This document shows, one piece after another, positions 14,425 to 22,923 of a stretch of 24,933 bases of DNA. The notes under the pieces were generated by a model that made no database searches, was not told the origin of the DNA, and saw nothing but the letters and a program-made list of their open reading frames with translations. Made by a program: the position numbers and the translations under genes. Source of the stretch: SIG459 sp045638085 (GTDB lineage: Bacteria > Bacillota > Clostridia > Oscillospirales > Oscillospiraceae); NCBI GenBank assembly GCA_045638085.1, contig JAZUAQ010000063.1, forward strand, positions 1-24,933, given 5' to 3'. Within the stretch, counting starts at the first letter, position 1. Each line of letters begins with the position of its first letter.

Positions 14425-15945
14425 TTACATAAGAGGATTTGCAATATTGTTTGGGTCGAGACTCTCCTTGATTTTGCGCAGCCATACATTGGAATTGCAA
14501 TAGAGGGGGCCTATCTGTTCCATGCCTGCATTGAGGCTTCCCGGGGTTTCCGCGTGGAAGTGCTTTTCAATATCATTATTGCGGGATCTCATACGGTATT
14601 CCCCCACTCCTCTGCCAGCGGCAGGGTTAGTTCTATCCCACATAATGAGAACTTCGATATGGGCAAAGTGGCCATATTCCATGGGAATTATCTGATAACT
14701 TTCGGGGGCATCGAAAAGCTTTCCGCTTTCGGTGAACTCGCTCAGAAGCTCATTTACAGTGGCACCGACCTCACAAATATGGGAAACAGAGTCAGAAGCA
14801 AGCTTATTGGGCATCCATCCGCCACCAAGACGAAGCACACTCTGGAGTCTTCCAACTACCATAAAGAAGTCCATATGCTCATCCCACCACTGCTCGATCT
14901 CTCTTGGAATGCGCTTTCCGCCCGTCTCTTCAACTATTTCAAAGAGGATTTTTTCCTCATAAGCCATCTCCGCTTCGCTCTGTGTGGCAAGATGGACAAC
15001 AAGGGGCATGCTAAGCTCTTCCTTATAGCCACCCTCCCATTTTTCCCAGAATTCATCGGCGGAATTTGTCATCATCAGTATGGCGGGAAGATAGAAATAT
15101 TTCAGAACTGTGGCAGCAATTTCCGCCTCGCCGATCTTCAGCATTGCATCTCGGACATTGTAAATATGCTCATAGTTAAACACATAAACTTTGGAGCAAG
15201 GGCTGTTCATCCGCACCTTATGATAGGGGCTTATTCCCTCCTGTTCAATTTCCGCAGGTCCGTTGCAGGGCAAAAGACCAATGGCAATTCGGGTTATTAC
15301 ACCGAATTGGCCGTGGTTGCCGAAATAGCCCTTCATAAGGGCTCTCAGTCCAGGACCGGGACCATCGGGGCAAAACCAGCCGGCACCGTTTGCGAGGGAG
15401 CCTGTGCGGACTATTTCACCTTCGGGAGTTACAAACTCCGCACCCAAAAGATAGCGGTTGGAACGGGATGCGTTATGCTGATTATGGTGGTCACCGGAAG
15501 AAGATGTGAAGTTGGCAAGAACGCTGCCTCCCGGACCGACGGCAGCAGCGGTGTAGCTAAAGCCGCGTCGGCGAAGTTCGGGATAAAGCTGTACATGGCG
15601 CACACCGGGCTCGATAACGGCATAGCGGTCCGTTTCATTTATCTCCACTATTTTGTTCATTCGGCTCATCTGTATGAGAACCGTTCCGGGACGGTTTGCA
15701 AAAGCCTCGGCGCTGACACCCGACACAAGGGGAACGAAGCAGACTCCGTGCTTATTGCATATACGAACTATCTCCTGCACCTGCTCAGTGGTTTCGGGAA
15801 GTATAATTGCATCCGCGCTATGGTAAACGAAAGGCACTTCGGGGGTTTTTACACGGTTTCCCGCAAGAACAAATTCGTCCTCGCTTATCCATCTCTTGCC
15901 TACAACGGCTTCGAGAGCTTCATAAACTTCTCTTGCAAGACTCAT
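14425..15945 (-). CDS. FAD-linked oxidase of the VAO/GlcD type
   Basis: 506 residues. The start at 15945 has AAGGAGGGG (15950-15958) four bases upstream and overlaps the stop of the preceding gene in an ATGA, so translation is probably coupled. An open extension of 14 codons upstream is ignored. The FAD-binding PCMH domain covers about 45-235: 'IILPETTEQVQEIV', 'RYAVIEPGVRHVQLYPEL', 'GPGGSVLANFTSSSGDHHNQH', 'YLLGAEFVTPEGEIVRTGS' and 'GNHGQFGVITRIAIGL'. A substrate/cap domain follows and ends in 'SLDPNNIANPLM', the usual family ending (LDPnniLNPGK). Such enzymes oxidise alcohols, hydroxyacids or phenols and pass electrons to FAD. The neighbouring Fe-S protein suggests a dehydrogenase complex rather than an oxygen-using oxidase. 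Confidence 0.92.
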   Translation of the reverse strand: MSLAREVYEALEAVVGKRWISEDEFVLAGNRVKTPEVPFVYHSADAIILPETTEQVQEIVRICNKHGVCFVPLVSGVSAEAFANRPGTVLIQMSRMNKIVEINETDRYAVIEPGVRHVQLYPELRRRGFSYTAAAVGPGGSVLANFTSSSGDHHNQHNASRSNRYLLGAEFVTPEGEIVRTGSLANGAGWFCPDGPGPGLRALMKGYFGNHGQFGVITRIAIGLLPCNGPAEIEQEGISPYHKVRMNSPCSKVYVFNYEHIYNVRDAMLKIGEAEIAATVLKYFYLPAILMMTNSADEFWEKWEGGYKEELSMPLVVHLATQSEAEMAYEEKILFEIVEETGGKRIPREIEQWWDEHMDFFMVVGRLQSVLRLGGGWMPNKLASDSVSHICEVGATVNELLSEFTESGKLFDAPESYQIIPMEYGHFAHIEVLIMWDRTNPAAGRGVGEYRMRSRNNDIEKHFHAETPGSLNAGMEQIGPLYCNSNVWLRKIKESLDPNNIANPLM

Positions 15946-17177
15946 TTTGCCCCTCCTTCCTCCAGCTGCGCTGCCAAAAGGACGCAAAGGTCAATTGCTT
16001 TGCCCTCTTTGCCCAGCGAATCGATGCAGAAGCTGCAGCAGCTGACGAGAGCTTCCGCGCCCACGGACGCAGCCTCCCGCATACGCTCAGCAGCGGTATC
16101 CGCGCTCATATCCGGATCGGTTTCCCTTGATGCATAGCCGCAGCAAAGGGCATTTTCATAGTTACGGGGCATCTCGCAAAGCTCAATTCCGGGGACAGCC
16201 TTCAGCGCTGCTCTCGGCTCATGGTAAACACCTTCAAAGCCCCGTCTCCACTTTTTCTCAGGGACATGGCGGCCAAAGGGCTTAATCTCACCTTCCCATT
16301 TCTGCCAGGATTCGGAAAGTCTTCCAAGCATGCAGGGGTCGTGATATGTGAGCTTAATGGGCTGTTCCAAAGGTGCAAAGCGCAGCTTGCCCTCCTCTAT
16401 AAGAGCGGCAACGACCTGACTCATGTGGAGAACTTCCACATCCATATCAACAAAGCGGGGATATATTGCACGGAAGGCGCCGAAACATTCTGCGCAGGGA
16501 GTAATTATGCGCTTTATGCCTCTTTCGCAGAGCTTTTCCACATTTGTCCTTATAACTTCTTCCGCTTTATCGGCATAGCCGCTGCGCCAAAGTGCAGCGC
16601 CGCAGCAGCTTTCATCTTTGAAAATTCTAAAGCTTACGCCGCCTGCCTTAAGAAGCTTCATTGCAGCATGAGCAATTTCGGGATGGGTATAAACGCTGCA
16701 GCCCAGAAACAGGAGAGTTTCGCTCTGCTCATCCTCGTAGTAATCCTCCGGCAGGAAATCAAAGCGCTTTTCGGCTTCAAAGCCATAAATATTGCCCTTT
16801 TTCTCAACATTAGCGCAGAGAGACCTGACGCTTTCGGGGGCGCTTCCCTCCCGGGCGCAGACTTCACGGAGGCTCTGTATAGTCTCAAGCACTTCTATAT
16901 CGCGGACGTTTTTGCAGTTCACATCGCAGGCGCCGCACATAGTGCAGGAATAAAGAACTTTTTCAAGTCCTTCGCCTATTTTCAGCTTGCCGGTGAGAAC
17001 TTCTTTGGAGATATTGAGAAGTCCCTGACCAGAATATGCATCAAAGCGATGATAGCGGTGGATTGGGCAGATTTCCGCAAAGTCCCAGCCGCTCATTTTC
17101 GGCGGCAGTATCCACTTGCACTGTCCGCAGTGATTGCAGGAGTCCATAGAGTATTCAAATTTTTTCAGTTTTTCCAC
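15942..17177 (-). CDS. Iron-sulphur electron-transfer protein with two CCG domains (GlcF/HdrB-like)
   Basis: 411 residues from GTG; AAGGAGG (17185-17191) lies seven bases upstream. The N-terminal ferredoxin part has two [4Fe-4S] sites: Cys14, 17, 20, 37 and Cys78, 81, 84, 88. Two CCG (heterodisulphide reductase HdrB-type) domains follow: Cys160 with Cys191-192 and Cys228/231, and Cys282 with Cys345-346 and Cys380-381/384. This is the make-up of GlcF, LutA, GlpC and HdrD-type subunits that accept electrons from an FAD dehydrogenase and reduce quinone or a thiol/disulphide partner. It is sandwiched between two FAD oxidase genes, 12 bases after one and overlapping the other by four bases. Confidence 0.93.
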   Translation of the reverse strand: MEKLKKFEYSMDSCNHCGQCKWILPPKMSGWDFAEICPIHRYHRFDAYSGQGLLNISKEVLTGKLKIGEGLEKVLYSCTMCGACDVNCKNVRDIEVLETIQSLREVCAREGSAPESVRSLCANVEKKGNIYGFEAEKRFDFLPEDYYEDEQSETLLFLGCSVYTHPEIAHAAMKLLKAGGVSFRIFKDESCCGAALWRSGYADKAEEVIRTNVEKLCERGIKRIITPCAECFGAFRAIYPRFVDMDVEVLHMSQVVAALIEEGKLRFAPLEQPIKLTYHDPCMLGRLSESWQKWEGEIKPFGRHVPEKKWRRGFEGVYHEPRAALKAVPGIELCEMPRNYENALCCGYASRETDPDMSADTAAERMREAASVGAEALVSCCSFCIDSLGKEGKAIDLCVLLAAQLEEGGAK

Positions 17178-17189
17178 TCAGACTCCTCC

Positions 17190-18512
17190 TTAAAAGCAAA
17201 GTTTTCCCGGGTTGAGTATGCCGTCAGGGTCAAAAAGTTTTTTCATTTTCCGCATTATGTCAACCTCTGTGCTGTCCTCGGGATACACAAGCTCACTGAG
17301 TTTTCCATAGGGTCTGTCGAAAAACGCGCCTGCTGCAAAGAGGCTCTTTTCAGCCTCCCACGCTCTTTCGGACACGGCTTCATCGCCCTCATGCATAAGC
17401 TCAAATTCAATGCGGAAAGCCCACCCCTGAACCTGAGGCTGAATAATCATACCAAGGTCTTCTCTCTTATGCTCGCCGAGAGCTTCAAGTCCCAGTTTCG
17501 TGAGAGAAGCGGCCTTGCTTGGCGGAGCAAGGAAGATGATTTCCTCCACCGCTCCCCTGCGCATTTTCCAATAGGTCTCGCGTCTGTCGCACTCCCCAAG
17601 CATGGAATCTATTTTCTTAGCAAAAGCCTCTCCGGATGTGGGTGCGCTTTTGCACTCCAAGTCAAACTCACCGCAGCAATCCCGAAGGTAGCCTTCATAG
17701 ATATTAAGGCGCTCCTCAGCGTAGCGCTCATATCCGCAGACACGGCAGACAAGAGTCCACTTTGCCGCTGAAGCGGCAGCAATGCGCTCTTCCTCCCCGC
17801 CTTCGGTGAAGGCAGCGGCAAGGCTCACATTATTCAGGATGATGCAGTCATCGGGGATGCGTTTGAAAAGGAGCTTTGCGGCAAGAGCGCTCAGCTTTTC
17901 AAGCTCATCGGATTCAACAAAGAAAATTCGGCTCACTGTTGGGGCAACTTCAGCCTTCAGCGTTGCCCAGCCCACAAGTCCCATTGTGCCCTGAGCACCC
18001 ATGAGAAAACGGACATAGTCTACGGTGCCGGGTCCCCATGGAGAGACCATATCAGCGCGGCTTTCCTCCATAGCTACAGGACCCGCTGCGGAGCCTGTTC
18101 TCATCTCCTCGCCGCCGCCATAGATGACACCTGCATTGAGAAGAGGGTCGGTATAATCAAACTGATACTTTGGCAGCAAAATACCCTCGCGCTCCAAAGC
18201 AGAAGCAACAACGCTTTTGCCGCTTCTGGGCAGGAAAGGCATATTCAGCCTCAGTCCCGCGGCCTTCACTTCGGGCAGCAGCTGACCGAAGCTTACACCC
18301 GCTTCAACGCGGACATAACGGTCATGGCGGTTTATGGCCATGATTTTATTCATTTTCTCAAAGGAGACCTTCTCTGCCTTCTCATTCACACTGCCGCCGT
18401 GGATATGGGGCGGCGCGGAACTGACGGGCACAAGACAAGCGCCCCGCTCACGGGCAGAGGAGACTATCTCCTTCAGATCGTTTATATTTGCAGGATAATG
18501 CACAAAGCACAT
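17190..18512 (-). CDS. Second FAD-linked oxidase subunit (divergent, GlcD/GlcE-like)
   Basis: About 440 residues. The PCMH-type FAD domain covers about 1-210: 'FVHYPANINDLKEIV', 'DRYVRVEAGVSFGQLLPEV', 'PRSGKSVVASALEREG' and 'MGAQGTMGLVGWATLKAEV'. The C-terminal 'KKLFDPDGILNPGKLCF' is the classic ending of glycolate/D-lactate dehydrogenases. It is a paralogue of the FAD oxidase at 14425-15945 but lacks a glycine-rich pyrophosphate loop ('PVSSAPPHIHGG'). The start is uncertain. A TTG at 18587 has no ribosome site and would put a hairpin inside the gene; ATG at 18512 has GGGGG directly before it; GTG at 18503 has GGGGG nine bases away. The true start is 18512 or 18503. Confidence 0.85.
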   Translation of the reverse strand: MCFVHYPANINDLKEIVSSARERGACLVPVSSAPPHIHGGSVNEKAEKVSFEKMNKIMAINRHDRYVRVEAGVSFGQLLPEVKAAGLRLNMPFLPRSGKSVVASALEREGILLPKYQFDYTDPLLNAGVIYGGGEEMRTGSAAGPVAMEESRADMVSPWGPGTVDYVRFLMGAQGTMGLVGWATLKAEVAPTVSRIFFVESDELEKLSALAAKLLFKRIPDDCIILNNVSLAAAFTEGGEEERIAAASAAKWTLVCRVCGYERYAEERLNIYEGYLRDCCGEFDLECKSAPTSGEAFAKKIDSMLGECDRRETYWKMRRGAVEEIIFLAPPSKAASLTKLGLEALGEHKREDLGMIIQPQVQGWAFRIEFELMHEGDEAVSERAWEAEKSLFAAGAFFDRPYGKLSELVYPEDSTEVDIMRKMKKLFDPDGILNPGKLCF

Positions 18513-18542
18513 CCCCCTTTCGGAAGACTGGAATAAAATGCA

Positions 18543-18575
18543 GCCCCTTATGAGATGGAATATTTCATAAGGGGC
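18543..18575 (-). terminator. Intra-operon hairpin, terminator-like
   Basis: An 11-bp perfect stem (18543-18553 with 18565-18575) and an 11-base loop. On the minus strand it is followed after four bases by TTTTATT. It lies between the FAD-dependent oxidoreductase and the second FAD oxidase, so it may attenuate readthrough or protect the 3' end of the first gene's mRNA. The large loop and offset T-run make it a weaker terminator than the others here. Confidence 0.65.
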
Positions 18576-18596
18576 ATTGATTATCAAGGCTTGATT

Positions 18597-20069
18597 TTAT
18601 TCGGGGAGAATTGCTCCACCCTCAAGGAGCTTTGCCTTCAGTTCGGCATAGGGCACTTCTCTCACATTGATGCCCTTTTCCACAGCGATTGCAGCGGCTG
18701 CGCCTGCGGCCTGGCCGAAGCAGATGCAGTGGGGAATCAGGTTGAAATAGGTGTTTGCAACATCGTCGGAGGAGAAGGCGCGGCAGGCAACCAGAAGACC
18801 GTCAACATCCTTGGGAACAAGGGCGCGGTAAGGCACATAAATTCTGTTGAATTCGTGGCTTTCGGCACCGCGGTCATTATTGGGGAAGATTGCGATGGTG
18901 TCCTCGAAAGGCTCGGTTCTGCGGAGATCTGCCTCGCGGAGGGAATATTCGCCTATAAGTCTGCGTCCGCCGGTGGTGCCAAGCTGAGGACCGGTGAGCA
19001 TAATATAGCTCTTTTCAAAGCCGGGAGCGCGGTCACGGAGCATTTCCCAGGTGCGGACAGCCTTCTCGCGGCCTGCCACATCCATACGGGTTATCTCTTC
19101 AACATCGGTCTGGCACTTGGTCTTGAAGTGGGGATGGAGCCAGGCAACATTCTCCTGATTCTTCAGCATGCCGCGGAAGAAGCTTACATAGAGTCCGTTA
19201 TCATAGAGGTCATTCTGGAGCTGAATATATTCATTGGGTTTGGAGGACATGAACTTATCAAATGCTCTGAACTCTACTCCGGCGATCCAGAAGCCGAAGC
19301 AGAGATGGCTGATGCGGAAGTCGGGATCGATATAGTCCTCGGACTTTGCGCCGGAGATGTTGATAAGGTCACCGTCACCGGTGGAGTCAATGACCACCTT
19401 GCCAAGTACAGCCTGACGGCCGGACTTACTCTGGAAGATGATACCCTTGACAGTTCCGTCCTCAACGATGGTATCGGTTACCCAGGAATGAAGAAGAAGC
19501 TTTACGCCTGCTTCAGCGCACATGCGGTTGAGCTCATTCTTACCGATTTCGGGGTCGAGAATTGCGGAATAAACGAGAGCATCCTTGCCCTCTGCGTTTT
19601 TGCGGACAAAGAAATGATGGAAGCTTGCGTCCTTATAATATTTTAGGCAGCCTTCATCTGTGGTGCCCCACTGTGCCTCATCGGGAGCGAAAGCTGCATC
19701 CTGAGCCTTCAGGCGCTGTACGAATTCATGGCAGATACCGCCTATGTAGTGGTCGCCCTTGATATCGCTCATATGGGGAATTATGTTAACCATACCGCCG
19801 GTAGCCATACCGCCGAGGTGGCCATAACGTTCAAGCAAAATTGTTCTTGCGCCGTTTCTCGCAGCGGAGAGGGCTGCAGCAAAGCCGCCGGGGCCGCCGC
19901 CTACAACGATAACATCAGCCTCGCTGAGGACATTGACCTCGCGCTGGGCTTCGGTAATGGTCTTTATACCGGGGCGGAACTTCTTGTCGCTTTCAGGTGC
20001 TTCGGGAATATCGTAACGTGCCATTCCTCGGGGGCCGTGGTAACCGAGCTTCTTTTCTTCCTTCTTCAT
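18597..20069 (-). CDS. FAD-dependent oxidoreductase (FAD_oxidored, PF12831-like)
   Basis: 490 residues, cytoplasmic, no signal. The Rossmann FAD site 'VIVVGGGPGGFAAALSAA' is at 53-70, with the ribose-binding Glu at the end of the next strand ('ILLERYGHLGG', 77-87). A second FAD motif, 'VVIDSTGDGD', is at 225-234, and the C-terminal 'GLLVACRAFSSDD..ANTYFNLIPHCICFGQAAGAAAAIA' completes the fold. The family is widespread but substrates are mostly unknown. It is the promoter-proximal gene of the redox cluster, so it probably acts on the same pathway as the FAD/Fe-S subunits downstream. A strong AAGGAGG lies about ten bases before the ATG. Confidence 0.93.
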   Translation of the reverse strand: MKKEEKKLGYHGPRGMARYDIPEAPESDKKFRPGIKTITEAQREVNVLSEADVIVVGGGPGGFAAALSAARNGARTILLERYGHLGGMATGGMVNIIPHMSDIKGDHYIGGICHEFVQRLKAQDAAFAPDEAQWGTTDEGCLKYYKDASFHHFFVRKNAEGKDALVYSAILDPEIGKNELNRMCAEAGVKLLLHSWVTDTIVEDGTVKGIIFQSKSGRQAVLGKVVIDSTGDGDLINISGAKSEDYIDPDFRISHLCFGFWIAGVEFRAFDKFMSSKPNEYIQLQNDLYDNGLYVSFFRGMLKNQENVAWLHPHFKTKCQTDVEEITRMDVAGREKAVRTWEMLRDRAPGFEKSYIMLTGPQLGTTGGRRLIGEYSLREADLRRTEPFEDTIAIFPNNDRGAESHEFNRIYVPYRALVPKDVDGLLVACRAFSSDDVANTYFNLIPHCICFGQAAGAAAAIAVEKGINVREVPYAELKAKLLEGGAILPE

Positions 20070-20091
20070 AAAGAGCAGCCTCCTTAACTTT

Positions 20092-20106
20092 TTTCAACTG
20101 TTGAAA
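20092..20106. promoter_or_regulatory. Perfect dyad, candidate operator
   Basis: TTTCAAC-T-GTTGAAA, a 7-1-7 perfect palindrome lying immediately downstream of the predicted -10 of the redox operon and just before its ribosome site. The flanks extend the symmetry imperfectly. The position suits a repressor site for a dimeric regulator; no regulator gene is in the window. Confidence 0.6.
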
Positions 20107-20134
20107 GTTTAACATATCGTGGCACTTTTCGCAA
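20106..20134 (-). promoter_or_regulatory. Candidate promoter of the redox operon
   Basis: On the complement TTGCGA (20129-20134), 17-base spacer, TAAACT (20106-20111). It is moderately matched to consensus, as expected of a regulated promoter, and overlaps the dyad by one base. Confidence 0.55.
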
Positions 20135-20181
20135 TATTTCCTATAAAATTTTGTATTTTTCTTCTTGTTTGCATTTTACCA

Positions 20182-20209
20182 TTGTATATTTCCGCTGCCA
20201 TGCTATACT
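20182..20209 (+). promoter_or_regulatory. Extended -10 promoter of tldD-tldE
   Basis: TTGTAT (20182-20187), 16-base spacer, TATACT (20204-20209) preceded by TGC, an extended -10. It sits 35 bases before the tldD start and is divergent from the redox operon promoter. Confidence 0.7.
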
Positions 20210-20243
20210 GTAGCTATCTAAATCAGAAAAGAAAGGTGCAGAT

Positions 20244-21647
20244 ATGGGTTTTTCAAAGTTTCTCTCTTCACGGATTGATGCCCTTCAGGAATTGGTGGGC
20301 ATTCTCGGTCGGGATTTTGAATATGTCAGTATTCTCGGGGCCGACACCAAAAGCCTCAGCATAAGAGCAGACAAAAGCAGCAGTTCCATAAGCGAGGGCA
20401 ACGATTATGACAGCGGCTTTGTTATCAAGCTCAGCAGAAACGGTATCTTCTACGAATATTCCATGGACGATATCGGCCCCTGCATCCCCGCCCTTGCCGA
20501 GTTTATAAGCAGCTGTTTCCCCGCCGAAGCTTTTGAGGGAATGCCCGCCATTTCCCGTCAGGCACTCAGCGATGAGCCTCTTGAGGAGGATTTCCTGAGA
20601 GAAAGCGACATTGACAGCATCAGCGAAGAGGATATGCTCTTTTTCTGCCGCAATCTTTCCGCGCAGCTTCTTGCCTCCAGCGACAAGCTTCTCAATGCTT
20701 TCACCGCTCTCAGCTACATAGACACCCACAAACTCTTTATATCCAAAAACCGCACCCTCACCCAGCACTACACCTGGTGCAACGGCGCCATCATGGGCGT
20801 TTACAAGGACATGGGCAAGGTGGTGCAGCCAAGAGAGATCGCCTACGGACCCAAGATGGGTACTGTTATGGATAAGCTTCCTCTGCTGAAAGAGGCCCTT
20901 ATCAAAAAGGGAGATATTCTCGCTCACGCAAAGCCTGTCGAACCCGGTGTTTACGATGTTATAACCGATCCCTCCATAACCGGTCTTATCGCCCATGAGG
21001 CCTTCGGTCACGGAGTTGAGATGGACCAGTTTGTGAAAGACCGCGCCCTTGCAAAAAAATTCGTGGGCAAGTATGTTGCCTCCCCCATCTGCAACATGCG
21101 CGACGGTGCAGCATCCGCCCTCAGCGCAGCATCTTATTTCTTCGATGATGACGGTGTCCTTGCAGGAGACACCCAGATTATTAAGGACGGAATTCTTGTA
21201 ACAGGCATTTCCGACCTTTCCTCCGCAACTCAGCTTGGCACCGCTCCCACCGGAAACGGCAGACGCGAGAGCATTCGCCGCAAGGCCTATGCCAGAATGA
21301 CCAACACATTCTTCGAACCCGGCAAGGACAAGCTTGAGGACATGATTGCCTCCATTGACCACGGCTATATGCTTTTTGAGACAAACAACGGTATGGAAGA
21401 CCCCAAAAACTGGGCCATTCAGTGCGTTGCGGAATACGGCATTGAGATTATCAACGGAAAACTCACCGAAAACTATGTTTCCCCAGTTGTAATGAGCGGC
21501 TATGTTCCCGATCTGCTGGGAAGCATTTCCATGGTTTCCGATGATTTTCAGGTCATCGGCGCAGGTTCCTGCGGTAAGGGTTACAAAGAATGGGTGCGCG
21601 TCAGCGATGGCGGCAGCGCTTTGAAAGTGAAGGTGAAGCTGGGATGA
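20244..21647 (+). CDS. tldD: TldD-type zinc metalloprotease
   Basis: 467 residues. The zinc motif HEAFGH (HExxxH) is at 251-256, with Glu252 as general base. The third ligand is expected to be Cys443 in 'GSCGKGYKEW', the usual GxCGKxGQ site near the C-terminus. TldD forms a heterodimer with TldE/PmbA, encoded by the next gene, and degrades unfolded peptides inside a closed chamber. In other bacteria the pair matures microcin B17 and degrades CcdA antitoxin. No peptide natural-product genes are seen here, so a housekeeping peptidase role is likely. Start supported by AAAGGTG five bases upstream and by the promoter above. Coupled to tldE by ATGA. Confidence 0.93.
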   Translation: MGFSKFLSSRIDALQELVGILGRDFEYVSILGADTKSLSIRADKSSSSISEGNDYDSGFVIKLSRNGIFYEYSMDDIGPCIPALAEFISSCFPAEAFEGMPAISRQALSDEPLEEDFLRESDIDSISEEDMLFFCRNLSAQLLASSDKLLNAFTALSYIDTHKLFISKNRTLTQHYTWCNGAIMGVYKDMGKVVQPREIAYGPKMGTVMDKLPLLKEALIKKGDILAHAKPVEPGVYDVITDPSITGLIAHEAFGHGVEMDQFVKDRALAKKFVGKYVASPICNMRDGAASALSAASYFFDDDGVLAGDTQIIKDGILVTGISDLSSATQLGTAPTGNGRRESIRRKAYARMTNTFFEPGKDKLEDMIASIDHGYMLFETNNGMEDPKNWAIQCVAEYGIEIINGKLTENYVSPVVMSGYVPDLLGSISMVSDDFQVIGAGSCGKGYKEWVRVSDGGSALKVKVKLG

Positions 21648-22918
21648 TAAAAGTTATTGAGCTGCTTAAGGCAGACAGCCGCATTGCCGACTGGAAAATT
21701 AACACGCACCGCAGACAAAGCCATGAGCTTTTCTTCGTGAAGGATAAGCTTGACTGCGTCCGCCGCACCGACACAACCAACAACCGCGTTACCGTTTATG
21801 TGGACAGCGAGGGCTACCGTGGGGACGCAATGTTCTATGTATATCCCGCCTCCACCGACGAGGAGATAAAAGACCTTATATCCAAAGCCGTCAGCCGCGC
21901 CCGCCTTGTCAAAAATGCTCCTTATGTCCTTCCCTCCGGCGCAGATGAGGAATACATCATCGAAAGCAATTTTGCCGAATATGATCCCATCGAGCTGGCA
22001 AAAACCATTGCCAACGAGGTTTTCGCATCCAACGAAATTGAACACGCAGATATAAACGCCCTTGAGGTGTTTGTCACAAGACATCACGAGGATGTTATCA
22101 ATAGCGCAGGCGTAAGCAAAAGTCAGATTCGCTATGATGCCATGGTGGAAGCCATCCCCACCTTCAACACCGAAAACGAGAGCGTTGAGCTCTATGAGCA
22201 GTATAATTTCTCCATTCTTGACATCCCGGCTCTTCGAGAGGAAATATCAGGTAAAATGGTCGAAGTCAAAGCCCGCTCCGAGGCTGTCACCCCCGAGGCT
22301 TCCCCCATCTGCCCCGTTATACTCAATATGCCCGAGCTCTCCCAACTTTTCCGCACAATGGTCTCTGACCTTGACTATGCTCAGGTTTATTACTCCGCCA
22401 ACCTCCATAAGAAAGGCGAGAGAATTCAGCCTGAGGGTAGCGGAGACCCCATAGGCATCACCCTCAGGGGCGAAATCCCCGGAAGCTTCCGCTCCTCCAG
22501 ATTTGATATGGACGGCACAGCATTGGATGCTCTGCGCGTTATCGACAATGGCATGGTTTCCGCCTACCACGGCAGCAGCAAATTCGGTCAGTATATTGGT
22601 GAAGAGCCCAGCGGCGCACTTCCCTGCACAGCTGTTGATGCAGGCAGCGCTTCCCCCGAGCTTTTCGAAAAGGGACCCTATCTTGAGATAATCTCCATGT
22701 CCGGTCTGCAGGTTGATTTCTACAACGATTATATCGGCGGCGAAATTCGCCTTGCCTATTTTAATGACGGCAGCGCTCTAATACCCCTCACGGGAATTTC
22801 CGTTTCCGGAAAACTCAGCGAGGTCCTTGCGGAAATCGCACTGTCCTCCGAAACAGCTCTTTGCGGAGGCTACTACGGACCCAAAAAGGCACTGATCAAA
22901 AATATGAAAATATTCTGA
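21644..22918 (+). CDS. tldE: TldE/PmbA-type protease partner without zinc site
   Basis: 424 residues. The family fold is recognisable from 'FFVKDKLDCVRRTDTTNNRVTVYVD' onward and 'PYLEIISMSGLQVDFYNDYIGGEIRLAYF' near the end, but there is no HExxxH. That is normal for TldE, which closes the TldD active chamber. The start at 21644 overlaps the tldD stop (ATGA). An open extension to 21590 reads through tldD sequence out of frame and is ignored. The two subunits are thus made together. The protein could also be named PmbA; the two names describe the same family. Confidence 0.92.
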   Translation: MIKVIELLKADSRIADWKINTHRRQSHELFFVKDKLDCVRRTDTTNNRVTVYVDSEGYRGDAMFYVYPASTDEEIKDLISKAVSRARLVKNAPYVLPSGADEEYIIESNFAEYDPIELAKTIANEVFASNEIEHADINALEVFVTRHHEDVINSAGVSKSQIRYDAMVEAIPTFNTENESVELYEQYNFSILDIPALREEISGKMVEVKARSEAVTPEASPICPVILNMPELSQLFRTMVSDLDYAQVYYSANLHKKGERIQPEGSGDPIGITLRGEIPGSFRSSRFDMDGTALDALRVIDNGMVSAYHGSSKFGQYIGEEPSGALPCTAVDAGSASPELFEKGPYLEIISMSGLQVDFYNDYIGGEIRLAYFNDGSALIPLTGISVSGKLSEVLAEIALSSETALCGGYYGPKKALIKNMKIF

Positions 22919-22923
22919 AAATA

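Noticed and set aside
14296..17771. Long open frames on the plus strand opposite the FAD/Fe-S genes
   Set aside because: They cover recognised domains on the minus strand, cross the terminator at 14381-14419 and lack ribosome sites.
20244..22918. RiPP biosynthesis cluster suggested by TldD/TldE
   Set aside because: No precursor peptide, cyclodehydratase, lanthipeptide synthetase or radical SAM gene is visible in the window.
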